Part shown: in pieces, positions 11,981 to 21,992 of the stretch | How positions within the stretch are numbered: the first letter of the stretch is position 1 | Layout: each line of letters begins with the position of its first letter | Assembly (NCBI GenBank): GCA_004194705.1 | Contig: SADC01001305.1 | Location: 124,001-188,000 of the forward strand | Origin: Ditylenchus dipsaci | Lineage: Eukaryota > Nematoda > Chromadorea > Rhabditida > Anguinidae | Direction of reading: 5' to 3' | DNA: 64,000 nt | Made by a program: the position numbers and the translations under genes | Notes under the pieces: model-generated | The model's input: the letters and a program-made list of their open reading frames with translations, nothing else | Told to the model about the DNA's origin: nothing | Databases searched by the model: none

Positions 11981-12964
11981 TTTTTGCAAGCAATTGCTCA
12001 TGATATAATTAGGTAATTATTGAAAGTTTTGACCCTAGTAGCAAATACCCCCCCCCCCCCCCAACAATTTTTTTCAAAAACAGGTTTTAACCATTTCTAA
12101 GTAATTCTTATGCGCTGAAAACGATAAAAAGGTGTTTTCGGGCCTCTTCTGAAATAAAAAGTTGATTTTTGGAGAAATTTTTTTTTGACCAAAATTCGAC
12201 TTTTTGCCTTGGGGGCCAAGGTATTCTACCTCGTTTTGTCACTGGAGCTAGGCAAAAAGAGTCTCCAAATGCATTTTATGATCAAGATTCCTGCTCGGAA
12301 TTATGTCTAAGGTAAGTGAGTGCGCGCATCTCTAACCAACCAAGCCCCTGCGCACACCCACATACCTTAGACACCAATCACTCGGAGTAACTCTGGATGC
12401 ATAAAAACAATATGCATACCAGAGTTTCTTTATGCGGTAGGCCCCAGCTAACAAAACTATGTTCAAATCCCATCTTTTTAGGACTCTAGGTACCATTTTC
12501 AGGTGGTTTACCTTGGTCCCCAAGGCAAAAAGTCAAATTTTGGTCAAAATTTTTTTTTCCAAAAATCAACTTTTTAGGTCAGAAAATGTTTGAAAACACC
12601 TTTTTTATTGTTTTAGAAAAAGTTTAAGAAGAAGAATTAGAATTACTTAGAAATGGTTAAAACCTGATTTTGAAAAAAAATTTGTTGGGCGGGGGGGGGG
12701 GGTTATTTGCTACTAGCGCCAAGGTTTTCTACTTTTATCTTTGTTTTATTGATAGAATTCTCTAGAACGTTCGCAGAAATGATTCATGATAAAGTCGAAA
12801 GTCAATGTGATCTGCAAGATATTCGTGTTGTTGATAGAGTTAGCCAGCCTATATTTGAGCAGGCAGCTAGAGATCACTATCCTTCTATGCACATACATGC
12901 AGGTGCCACCAGCTCTGCTTCAGCTGCATATGGCACTGCTTTGCATGCTCTTGACGTTTTTTAA
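11981..12964 (+). pseudogene. Truncated copy of the last two sedoheptulokinase exons
   Basis: Exon 11981-12012 (32 bp, TTTCAG before, GTAATT after) matches the 32-bp penultimate exon of the kinase gene at 17756-17787 (FLQAIAHDII against FLQAIARGII). Exon 12766-12964 matches the last exon at 17492-17702, with shared QDIRVVxRxSQPIFEQAA and SSASAAYGxALHALDVF. Splice sites and phase are kept. The upstream kinase exons were not found, so this is a stranded 3' duplicate in the opposite orientation to the parent. The intron between the two exons is filled by a foldback element. Confidence 0.85.
12030..12718. mobile_element. C-run foldback element, copy A
   Basis: The left end is CTAGTAGCAAATA followed by a C run; the right end is a G run followed by TTATTTGCTACTAG. 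The arms (12050-12230 and 12490-12700) are inverted copies containing GGTTTTAACCATTTCTAAG. The centre holds a shortened copy of the hairpin core (12305-12373) plus a second hairpin, CTCTGGATGCAT..ATGCATACCAGAG. It sits in the intron of the duplicated kinase exons. Confidence 0.75.
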
Positions 12965-13313
12965 ATCAATCAATCAATCAATAGTAAAAGAAGTCATCAA
13001 CGCAACCTTTGTGAAATAAATTCTTTTAAGTTGTTGTAACGTAAAAGTTGGAAGCCAACTCACTAAGCTACACGTGTAGAACTTATAGAATAGTCGTAAT
13101 TTTACCTTTATGTAATAAAAGTGAAGCAAAATAAATGAATTTTGTTATGCTTTTCGCACAGTCAAACCTCGATAGGAGAGCGCCCCAAAAGTTCGTCCCG
13201 TCTCACTGGCGTAAAGTCACACAAATTATGGTAAAAAGAGCCGGATTTGAGGGAAAGACAATTTTAGGCGTCCTTATATCAAGAGTCCATTGTAATTAAT
13301 TAACTGTATTTAG

Positions 13314-14444
13314 ATGAAAGTAAAAGAATATCTTATTTTTCTGTGCATTATTTTGTCTACTACAAACTTTGCCAGATGCCATGAGCAAGTTACTGACAAA
13401 CGGCTTGAACGTGCCAATAAACTCATTCATTTAATCCCAAAACTGCTAAAAGAAACTATTTTCAATAAGCACACAGGTGTAATTTATATGATCTATGATC
13501 CCATTACCAACCCCCAAAAGTTCAAGGAGTTCAATCCCGACGAAGAGAAATTAGCAAAATCTTTCAAAGAATATATAGAAGAACAGGAGGAAGATACCAA
13601 AAAAATTTTAGACCCGAAAAGAATGGTAAACCTGAAGGCATACACTGAAGTACACTCACTTGTGCGTGCTAAATGGGCCCTTGTATTGTTCAAATATTTG
13701 CTAGATTCATATCATCGACTAGAAAAATTTATTCAAACTAAAATAACTGATCCAGAAGACAATGATAATAATAAACTAATAGAAGACTTGCATAATTTAG
13801 TCGAGCGTGACATGCCTTCTTTTCAAAAACTAGCTTTAGACATTTTCAAATACTGGCTGATGGATGTTAAAATTAATAACAAAAAATTGCCAGTCGTAGC
13901 GATTTCAGGGCTTGATCTGCTTGATACAGATGATACCAGAAATTATGTATCTTTAGATGTTTGCACAAAAACTGAAGTGTGTCCGTTAGTCAAAGGTATA
14001 AATTTTGCACTTAACAGCATAAAATTACACAGATCAAACAATACTGTCACCATTACATATCCACAAACAAAAGAAAGTCCAGATGATGATGATTTCGACT
14101 TCTGGGCGATTTTTTACCAGATGAAGAAAATGGAGTACATGTCTGAACAAAAAGAAAAATTTAGTACAAAAGCAGATAAAATCATTCTCGAGGAAATTAT
14201 TAACACTGCGTGGTCTTTGAGTTTTTTGAGTTACTTAAAATCGGAAGCAGAAGTTATCACACAGAACTCTAAAGATTTTATTCAACTAAAAGCCACAATC
14301 AACTATGTTCACAATGAATTGAAAAATAAAATTTCGAAAATAGTTGGTAAATATACGGAGACCAATTATGCCATTTACATAGAATTATTTAATTCCACCG
14401 GATTTAGCAAGATGAATACACTATTTAGAAAAATTTTAGTATAA
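13314..14444 (+). CDS. Secreted alpha-helical protein, unknown family, paralogue 1
   Basis: A single-exon gene of 376 residues. The N-terminus is a clear signal peptide (hydrophobic YLIFLCIILSTTNFA, then RCHEQ). The mature part looks helical and charged, with a Cys pair near residue 220 (VCTKTEVC) and an acidic block near residue 260 (DDDDFDFW). It shares ordered blocks with the 15668 gene and the 9.8-kb pseudogene: LVRAKWALVLFKYLLDSY, FQKLALDIFKYWL and the acidic DDxDF block. A TATTTAG acceptor-like sequence lies directly before the ATG, suggesting a 5' UTR intron or trans-splicing. A run of AATAAA-type signals follows near 14505. The function is unknown; secretion is inferred from the signal peptide. 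Confidence 0.85.
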   Translation: MKVKEYLIFLCIILSTTNFARCHEQVTDKRLERANKLIHLIPKLLKETIFNKHTGVIYMIYDPITNPQKFKEFNPDEEKLAKSFKEYIEEQEEDTKKILDPKRMVNLKAYTEVHSLVRAKWALVLFKYLLDSYHRLEKFIQTKITDPEDNDNNKLIEDLHNLVERDMPSFQKLALDIFKYWLMDVKINNKKLPVVAISGLDLLDTDDTRNYVSLDVCTKTEVCPLVKGINFALNSIKLHRSNNTVTITYPQTKESPDDDDFDFWAIFYQMKKMEYMSEQKEKFSTKADKIILEEIINTAWSLSFLSYLKSEAEVITQNSKDFIQLKATINYVHNELKNKISKIVGKYTETNYAIYIELFNSTGFSKMNTLFRKILV

Positions 14445-14529
14445 TAGATGTGATGAGTTCTTTCATTTTTTCATACGATATTTAAGTTTTATTGACTGAC
14501 AAAAATAAATAAATTGTTTAATTTATTTA

Positions 14530-15660
14530 TTCACTAAACCAACACCCCCAAAAGCTATTCGATTTTATACCGACCATCCCCTCCAATAACTTTTCAGGGA
14601 TACCCATGGGTGGGTAAGCCGAGTAGCGCCGAAAAATATTTTCGTAATATTTTTAAGAAATCTACTTTAGAATAATACGGAAAACTATTGCGATGTTAGG
14701 CCAATAGTGAAATCAAAGTCCAATTGAAAAAACATTGTTGTGAATCAGAAAAACTTTTAATCAAAATTTAGCAAATTTTGAAAGTACATCTTTTCTGTGT
14801 AATTAGTCTGAAGATAATTTTATTCAAAAAGCTAGAAGAGACAGCTAGACAGTTTGGTTGGTGCATCTTTACATGCTTCCAACATTTTCACAATCAATAT
14901 ATATATGCGCTGGCTTTCTGCGAACAGGACTGTTTTACCTATTTCATACCCATTTCTGAAAATTTAATTTTTTAACTAAGATTTTAGAGGAGAGTCGTAA
15001 TTTTTTTGAAATCTCACAGTCTTTTCTTTTAAAAACAGCGCCTTCTAAAAATCGTTATGGCGCTTCAAAGTGCTCCAAACTGTTTTGGCCGACCTGTAAA
15101 TATATTTATTGTAAAATTTTGACTAATTGTTGAACATTCTAGCAAAAGTTTAGCATCTTGGCTTCACAGACCACTTTATGGAACTTTCTTAGATGTAAGA
15201 GTGTTGAGGTGATTATTTTTGAAAAAATATCACAAATTCAGACTAAGAAAAATTCAATTTCACTCAGTTTTAAATGAATTTTTTTTGGAACTGCATTTCT
15301 CAGCACACAATGTCAGTAAACTATTCCTTTTGGTGTCAAACAAAGCCAGAGGTTCAGAACTTTCTAAAAAGCCATACTTCCTTGTATCGGCGTTCTAAAA
15401 TAAGAAAATTGTGGGCACTTCAAATTGGCTGACATACTTGAGCTACCATGTACTAATATTTTTGGCAACCAGATACTTTCTACTTATAGCCGAAAATGTC
15501 GCGTCGAGAAAAGTTTTGTAAAATAAAAAATAACAAAAAACAACAGGTGGGACCAAGGCAAACCCCCCCCATTATAGGGCCAAACATATAGGACCAAACT
15601 TTCTTTCGCGAGACATTTTCTAGAATCAGTAGAAAATATTTAGTTGTTGCATTGTTAGTG
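14530..15660. other. Intergenic with a repeat fragment
   Basis: 14530-14635 is a fragment also present near 18720-18925 (AAAAGCTATTCG.. and GAGTAGCGCCGA). The rest shows no recognisable gene. 15545-15600 carries the GGGACCAAGGCAAA motif seen at the ends of other elements here. Confidence 0.45.
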
Positions 15661-15667
15661 TATTTAG

Positions 15668-16843
15668 ATGAATAAATTACTTTATCTTATTTCTTTTTAT
15701 TTTATTCTTTTTTTCTTGAGCTACACCGAATGTATTGAACAAGATAAAGAATTTAATCGCATCAGCAAACTAAGCAATATTATATCAAAGCTGTTAAAAA
15801 ATGAAGTTTTTACTGCATTTGCATCATCTTCTGACGAGTCTAACCTAATTTTCAAGAAGTCTAAAACATTGTTTAATGATATGAATGACGAAAACTCTTT
15901 AGTAAAATCGTTTAACGATTATAAAAAAAGTTTGAATCAATCTAACCAAGCAGTTTTAAATTCTCCAGTAATAACAAATGAAGAAAAATACCTAAAAGTA
16001 TTTGAGCTTGTGTATGGAAAATATATTATAGTTTTATGTAAATATTTGCTAGATGCATTTCAACAACTGAAAAATAGTATTCAAAGGCTTTCAAATATGT
16101 TAAACAAAGAAAAAGATAGAAGAATGCTGGAAGATTTAGAAAATTTGCCTGCTTTTCAAAATTTAGCTTTGAAAATATTCCAGAACTATTTAGTAAAAGT
16201 CAGTCAGAATGAAATGAAGCCGATTGATGACCTCAGCAAGATAAGGACTCCACCTGTTCTAATCAGCCAACTCAACCTTTTTAACTCTGTTGTTGACGCC
16301 GAATTTGAAGAAAAGTATAAATTTCTAGAGTGCCGAGACCAAACTGTAAAAAAAATTCCTACTCCATTGTGCTTGCTGGTAAAATTTGTAAATTATGCGT
16401 GTCGAGGAATCACTGTGGATGAGTTGAACAATGTAGTTATTTCCTTTCTGAATACAAAAAACGAAAAAAGCGGAGACGATTATGATTTTGCGTCAATATT
16501 ATTGCAAGCAAGCTGGATGGAATATGCGTACAAGCAGCAAAATGAATATAAAATCAAAATAACTCCACTTTCTTTTCTAAATAACTTAATCAACATCACT
16601 TGGGTTCATCATTTTGTAGATTTTTTGATGTCTAAATACGAACTAATCAGTGAAGAACTGGAGGGAGTTCCTAGACAACTAGCAAATTTTCATAGACTTA
16701 AAAATTTGATGGAAGTATTAAGAAAATTAATCCAGAAAATAGTGTCGGTGACGCAAAACAATTCTAAGTTTGATCAAAACACACTCAACCAATTTCAACC
16801 TCTGGAGAAATCTGCTTTGTTTTGGTATGGGACACATAAATAA
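15668..16843 (+). CDS. Secreted alpha-helical protein, unknown family, paralogue 2
   Basis: A single-exon gene of 391 residues with a strong signal peptide (LLYLISFYFILFFLSY, then TECIEQ). It is similar along its whole length to the 13314 gene: SNIISKLLK near the start, VLCKYLLDAF, AFQNLALKIFQNYLV, LCLLVKFVNYAC and the acidic SGDDYDF block. Identity looks near 30%, so the two copies are old or fast-evolving. The GTGTATTTAG sequence directly before the ATG matches the other copy. A TAAATAAA sequence at the stop codon may serve polyadenylation. No known domain is recognised. Confidence 0.85.
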   Translation: MNKLLYLISFYFILFFLSYTECIEQDKEFNRISKLSNIISKLLKNEVFTAFASSSDESNLIFKKSKTLFNDMNDENSLVKSFNDYKKSLNQSNQAVLNSPVITNEEKYLKVFELVYGKYIIVLCKYLLDAFQQLKNSIQRLSNMLNKEKDRRMLEDLENLPAFQNLALKIFQNYLVKVSQNEMKPIDDLSKIRTPPVLISQLNLFNSVVDAEFEEKYKFLECRDQTVKKIPTPLCLLVKFVNYACRGITVDELNNVVISFLNTKNEKSGDDYDFASILLQASWMEYAYKQQNEYKIKITPLSFLNNLINITWVHHFVDFLMSKYELISEELEGVPRQLANFHRLKNLMEVLRKLIQKIVSVTQNNSKFDQNTLNQFQPLEKSALFWYGTHK

Positions 16844-16849
16844 ATATTT

Positions 16850-17490
16850 GAAATAATCTTAAAAGGTTTGATACTATCGATACTATTTTTGCTAAGCTAA
16901 AATATTTAAATTTTCATGCTGCATTTCGATTTCAATTTCTTGCTTTCTTTTCTTGATTTTTCTTGATTTTCTAGTTTGCTATTTTATTAAACATAACCAG
17001 TATGCTATTAATGGAAAAAATTGATTTAAATTAATTTTTTCAGCAAGCAAATGTGGATCACTGTATTCACTTTATTAACTTTCTACCCTTTAAAATATCC
17101 CCATCTCCACAGTGTGTCATGAAGCAAATTTAGACCTAAATCTCATAAAATTAAAATAACTGCCTTATTTTAATCAAAAATTTACGAATATTTAAATTTA
17201 CTGTAACAATTTTAAAACATTTTACAGTATGAAAAATATATTGCTAATACAAATACGGGTTTTTTTGTAAAATTCAATGCAAATTCACATTTGCATTGAA
17301 GCAGCAAAAATAGTAAAATAAAAGTGTCAGTAGATATTTGCTTCATTGGGCAAACATTTTTTCATAAGTTAATTTGAAGCTGTCAATGACTTGAAAACAT
17401 TTAACTGCTTGAAAGCAAACAATAAATTAAATTATATTTATTCAGTTAAAACAATTTCTTTTACAAAAGAAGGTGTCGGTGACTTCTTTG
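16850..17490. other. Convergent intergenic region
   Basis: AT-rich sequence between two genes that converge (plus-strand secreted gene and minus-strand kinase). No conserved feature was seen. Confidence 0.4.
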
Positions 17491-17491
17491 C

Positions 17492-20400
17492 CTATTTATT
17501 AATTGTGAAAACGTCGAGAGCATGCAAAGCAGCACCATATGCAGCTGAAGCAGAGCTAGTGGTACCTCTGTGAATTTTCATCGAGGGGTAGTAGTCTTTA
17601 GCTGCCTGCTCAAAGATAGGTTGGCTGGCTCTGTTGACAACACGAATATCTTGCAGCCCACATTGACTGATCACTGTGGACGGAACCATCTCTGCTAGTG
17701 CTCTAGAAAATTATATTACTGAAAGACATGAATAGGAACACATATAATAAATTACCCAATTATACCACGAGCAATGGCTTGTAGAAACTAAAGTTTGAAA
17801 AATTATTTACTACAGTCGACAATGGATAAACGGGCACCCCCTAAAGTTAGTCTCCCACTGGGTCCGACACCCTTTTAGCTTGATTTTCAAAGGTTTTTTA
17901 ATTCTGTTTTGATAGTCCGGTTCCAAATATCGCAAGGATTCCGATTTTACCGATCGTTTTTCAGAATCCAAAAACTTTTTTCTCTAAAAAAGAGAAACCT
18001 GGATAAACGGGCACCCTATTTCTATAAGATTCACGATTCATGCTTTTCCACACTAATTTTTTAATCATTAAAAATCATTAAAATGAGTAAGCAGGCTGTT
18101 TTAAATCTTTAACAAAAAAAGTCAATAAATCAAGGAGGTATAATGAGTTTGAAAAAAAATTAGAATTTTTAGCAAATTTTTTAGGGAGCGGGGCCCGAGA
18201 GGTGCATAAGTTAGGCTCGGATCTGTACTTTTAAAAAGACTTGTACTTTTTGGCGCCCCTGATTTTCAAGTTTTGCCTCAAAAGATTTTATGTCTTTAAA
18301 ATTGGGTTGCAGTGTAGGACTCACCCACACAGAGTGCTCAGGTGGCCTCACTCAAGATATGACCTCATTTTCATATTTCTGGACCCTGATTTCATCAGAA
18401 AGCCGGCTGTTTTTTTATTCGGAGCAAAGAAAAGTTTTCGGACCAAAGGGGGGATTTACTTGGTGGCATTATGGTTTTTAAGTCAAAACTTCAAATTTCA
18501 AATTGGCACCTTCTGACTTTTTGAAGAGATAAAAAGGGCTTTTTGCAAGGAAAGTAAATAAAAACAGGACTACTCATTATAAAAGATCCCCTTACATACT
18601 AACAAGAAGATGTTGAAGATAGTCTTATTAACTGGGGCTTACAGCATAAAGAAACTTTAACATTTAGTATTCAACTCTGCTATTCATCAAAAATCACTTT
18701 TGAGTGATTTGTTGACGCTACTCGTTCCAACCACCCCCCCCCCTCAAAAGCTATTCGGCTTTTAATTCGGTTTATATAATTTAGGGATAGGGGGGGGTAA
18801 TTTAGGGGTACTTAAATTAGTAATGGTTTGGCCCTGAGTCTAAGGCTTAAAGCCTAATGGTTAAGTCTAATTACTAAGCCTAAAAATTATTGAGGGAGGG
18901 GGACCTTGACGTTTAAAAACCGAGTAGCGCCGATTTGTTCGTAAGGTATGTGCGCATCTCAACCGTAATCCTTGAAGCACCTGAAGGTAACGAAATTTTC
19001 TATTTTTTATTTTGAGTCTATTTCTGGTTTTGAACACATCACCATATTTACCTAGATTTACCATGTTTTGCGTTTTATGATGTTTATCTGTCAATAATCT
19101 GTCAATTAGAGACTCGATTTACGCCAGAGTAGTCCGCCTGTTTCAGTTAGAAAAGTGCTAACTAACATCTTCTGCTGTCGTCTCTTTTGTCCAGTTCTTC
19201 ACTTCAGTTCCATACACTCCAGGACTATGTCGCTCAGCATAAAACACAGGTCGTACTTCAAGTTTCGTTGCTGTCTTAGATTCACTGAACAGATTTTTCA
19301 AAAGTTCCGGCTTCAAAACCATATTTTCCATAGGTATTCCGAATAGAGCATGACTCCATTGAGCTACTTGCTAAACTTTCGCAATAGAATAATCATTTTA
19401 CAAAACTAAAAAATTACCTTCACAAACACATCCAAAGAGTTGCCTGCATTCATGCCTACAGCAACTACAACTGATTTGCCGTTGAAATAGGGCACTTTAG
19501 TTAGGGCTGGGTAGCTAGTGATCAGCTCATCCTTCCATTTGGCGTCATCCACTAAAAAGGCTATTTGCGAACCGGTTCCTAGTTGTATAACTGGAAAAAA
19601 AATAAGTTTGTTTTGACAACTTTTGCGAATTCGAGTACCTGCTTCATTTTCTCGTAGAATAGGCATAAGAGATGTTTGTACATCGCCCATGGTAGCTAGC
19701 ACACCAACATTCTCAGGGAGATTGAATTGTTCACAGTTTTTCGTTTTTCCAACGATTTGTCCATTAGGGATAATTTTGGGAAATAGGTGACAGGGAAAGT
19801 TCGAATTGTCCTAATTTTAAACTATTTTAATTATAATTGTTTAAAAAGATAGTAAGTACAAAGCAATCCCTAATAATGAAAAAATTTATAGGTATACTGG
19901 TACTTATGCTGTTGACGGCGCCACCCAAATTTTTTTTTTTTTGCTTTTGCTAAAACATTTTTTGTATTTTTTGCTTTGTTCGTTCTTTTGCAATTATTTT
20001 TACTCCCTCTTTTTCTATTTCTCCTCGCTAGCTCTCACCGCTTATGTAATTTTTCAGTTTTCAATAGCGATGGAAGAACTTCGGAATTTCACCTTGGAAA
20101 ATCTCTTTGAACGACTGCGATTTTGTGTGGAGAAGAAAATTTAATGGATGTGATATTTTCTATCATTTGTGGTCTCAAATTGCGGAATTGTATGTTTTTT
20201 GATTTGTAATAAATGAATTTCTGATGTAACAAAGGTTGTATATTGTCAAAAAACAAAAATTTGGGGTGGCGCCGTCAACAGCATAAGTACCGGTATACTT
20301 TGATTGTCCACTGCTGACCACACCGATAACCCCATCCATGTGCATTTTGAGTAGATATGCAAGCTTGACCAGCGTTATTAGTCAATAAAGTAGCTATGAA

Positions 20401-20998
20401 GTCCATAATAGTGCCTGAGCTACCCCATTTGCTGTCAAGCTTATTATTTTGTTTAAGCCATGCAAGGGTAACTGATCCAAAACCAGTAGCAATAGTTTCG
20501 TTAGGCCATCTTTAATGAACATTTTCTTAAGTAACTAAAGCCTTTATTGCAAAAAAAACAAACTTTGGTAGTTTGCTCAAAAATTCCTTATTACATCTGT
20601 GGTCCATCCAAGTGATTAAATTAGAACACTCCCATGTTTCCATAGATATTTTTGTGTGATCAGCCGAAAACAAGGACTCAGCGTTCCAGAGCACAACTCC
20701 ATGCATTTGTCCACTGATTCCGATCAAGTTGACTTTGGACAGATCAAAGCTTTGCAGTTGATCAAAAATTGATTGCACAATTTTTCTAGGATCCTGTTCG
20801 TGCCCCTTTTCCACTGAGGGATCATCCAACTTGACAGTTGCATTAGGAGTGGCATCTGCTTCTTTTATTATTCTATGATATATCTTACTTGTTTAGGCTA
20901 AATTTAACTTAAAAACTTGCTTACTCTTTTTTCTCGTTGATTAAACAAATTTTTAGAGTCGTAGTCCCTATGTCTATGCCAAGGAACGTTGAAGACAT
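17492..20998 (-). CDS. SHPK: Sedoheptulokinase (FGGY carbohydrate kinase)
   Basis: Phosphorylates sedoheptulose to sedoheptulose-7-phosphate, feeding the pentose phosphate pathway; a cytosolic enzyme. Eight exons: 20925-20998, 20564-20872, 20299-20509, 19639-19810, 19418-19590, 19167-19370, 17756-17787 and 17492-17702. They join to 1386 bp (461 residues) with no frame break, close to the length of vertebrate sedoheptulokinase. Seen features: N-terminal phosphate-binding FLGIDIGTTTLKICL, GISGQMHGVVLW, TWMDHRC, ATGFGSVTLAWL, GTIMDF, FPCHLFPKI, a GERH-like AERH segment and a C-terminal SSASAAYGAALHAL. These match sedoheptulokinase better than xylulokinase or glycerol kinase. A Merlin element fills most of intron 3 and touches its splice donor. 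Confidence 0.92.
17815..18030. repeat. Degenerate pogo-type fragment
   Basis: Contains GGGTCCGACAC, ATTCCGATTTTACCGATCG and GGATAAACGGGCACC, shared with the elements at 53790-54217 and 22942-23383. It lies in the long kinase intron. Confidence 0.6.
18180..19100. repeat. Kinase intron with C-run element fragments
   Basis: 18595-18720 is a reverse-orientation, decayed copy of the second hairpin module (GGGGCTTACAGCATAAAGAAACT). 18720-18930 carries C and G runs and GAGTAGCGCCGA. No exon was found between 17788 and 19166. Confidence 0.5.
19899..20291. mobile_element. Merlin-type element, 8-bp duplication GGTATACT
   Basis: A 393-bp element with inverted ends GGTACTTATGCTGTTGACGG, flanked on both sides by GGTATACT (19891-19898 and 20292-20299). 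The 8-bp duplication and GGTAC ends match the element at 38791-39180, and an internal TGTGGTCTCAAATT block is shared with it. It sits at the 5' end of a kinase intron. Confidence 0.85.
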
Positions 20999-20999
20999 T

Positions 21000-21990
21000 T
21001 CGGCGTATGAAAACTGCTATAGACCAATGTCAAATTTTCTTTTTAAAGCAATAATTACAAAATCAATTATTAATAAGTGTAGTCTTTCACGACGATTGTA
21101 GTTTCAAAAGGGAAAACAAAAAGACGATTAAAAAAATCAATAGCTTCTGCACATGCAACAAATGAGTAAACTAAATACAAAAATTTATACGATTTTTTAC
21201 AAGATGATTGAAAAATTGACGCTTTTAACGAGAACAAAAGTTTATTATCTACTAGGGTATCGGAATGATAATATTCCTGGGAGTATTAATGGTAATTTTT
21301 CTGTCTGATATTACTGATTTATCACTGGGTTGAAGGGTGTGACGGCACGACAAAATCAGCCCATATTTTACAGAATATATCAGGTTGTACAAAAAATTCC
21401 TTGTAACGCTTGATTTTGACTGGTTTAGGCGTCCAACCGATTTCCGCTGCAACAGACATAGTTGGTGCCATATAATTTTGTTGTAATTTTGATGGCTCAA
21501 ATAAAAGACTAGAACCTTGGCTATATTTTAGAATATGAAACGTGTGACTTGTAGGAAATAGTCAGAAAATATCAATCATCCGAGTCAAAGAAAAACCCAA
21601 AACCGTCGATTTTCGGAAATTCAGCATATTTTAACCTGTTAAAAGCTCCAGTAGGTACGAAACGCTGCGCTGTTATTTTGTTGGATAGCCAAGAATGTGA
21701 GGATCACGTTGACACCAAACTTGAAAATAAAAAGACAGAAAAAATATGGCGTGCACAGAGTGATTATCAAATCTTTGACCTAAGGCGATGCGTATATAAA
21801 GTTTAACCAACCTCCCCCCCCCTTGAAGCGTAATATATATTAGTTATCATCAAAATATCATATAAAGTATAAAAAATTGAATTTTCTTTTTTAATAAGTT
21901 GAATTCGTGCAAAATATATGCCGATTTCCACTAACTAAACAATTTATTCTATTACCATAAGTAACAAAAATTAGCCATAATTTATAAAAA
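21000..21990. other. Intergenic between transporter 3' end and kinase start
   Basis: Both flanking genes are on the minus strand. No gene, RNA or strong repeat was recognised. 21730-21840 contains a C run of the C-run element type. Confidence 0.4.
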
Positions 21991-21992
21991 AA

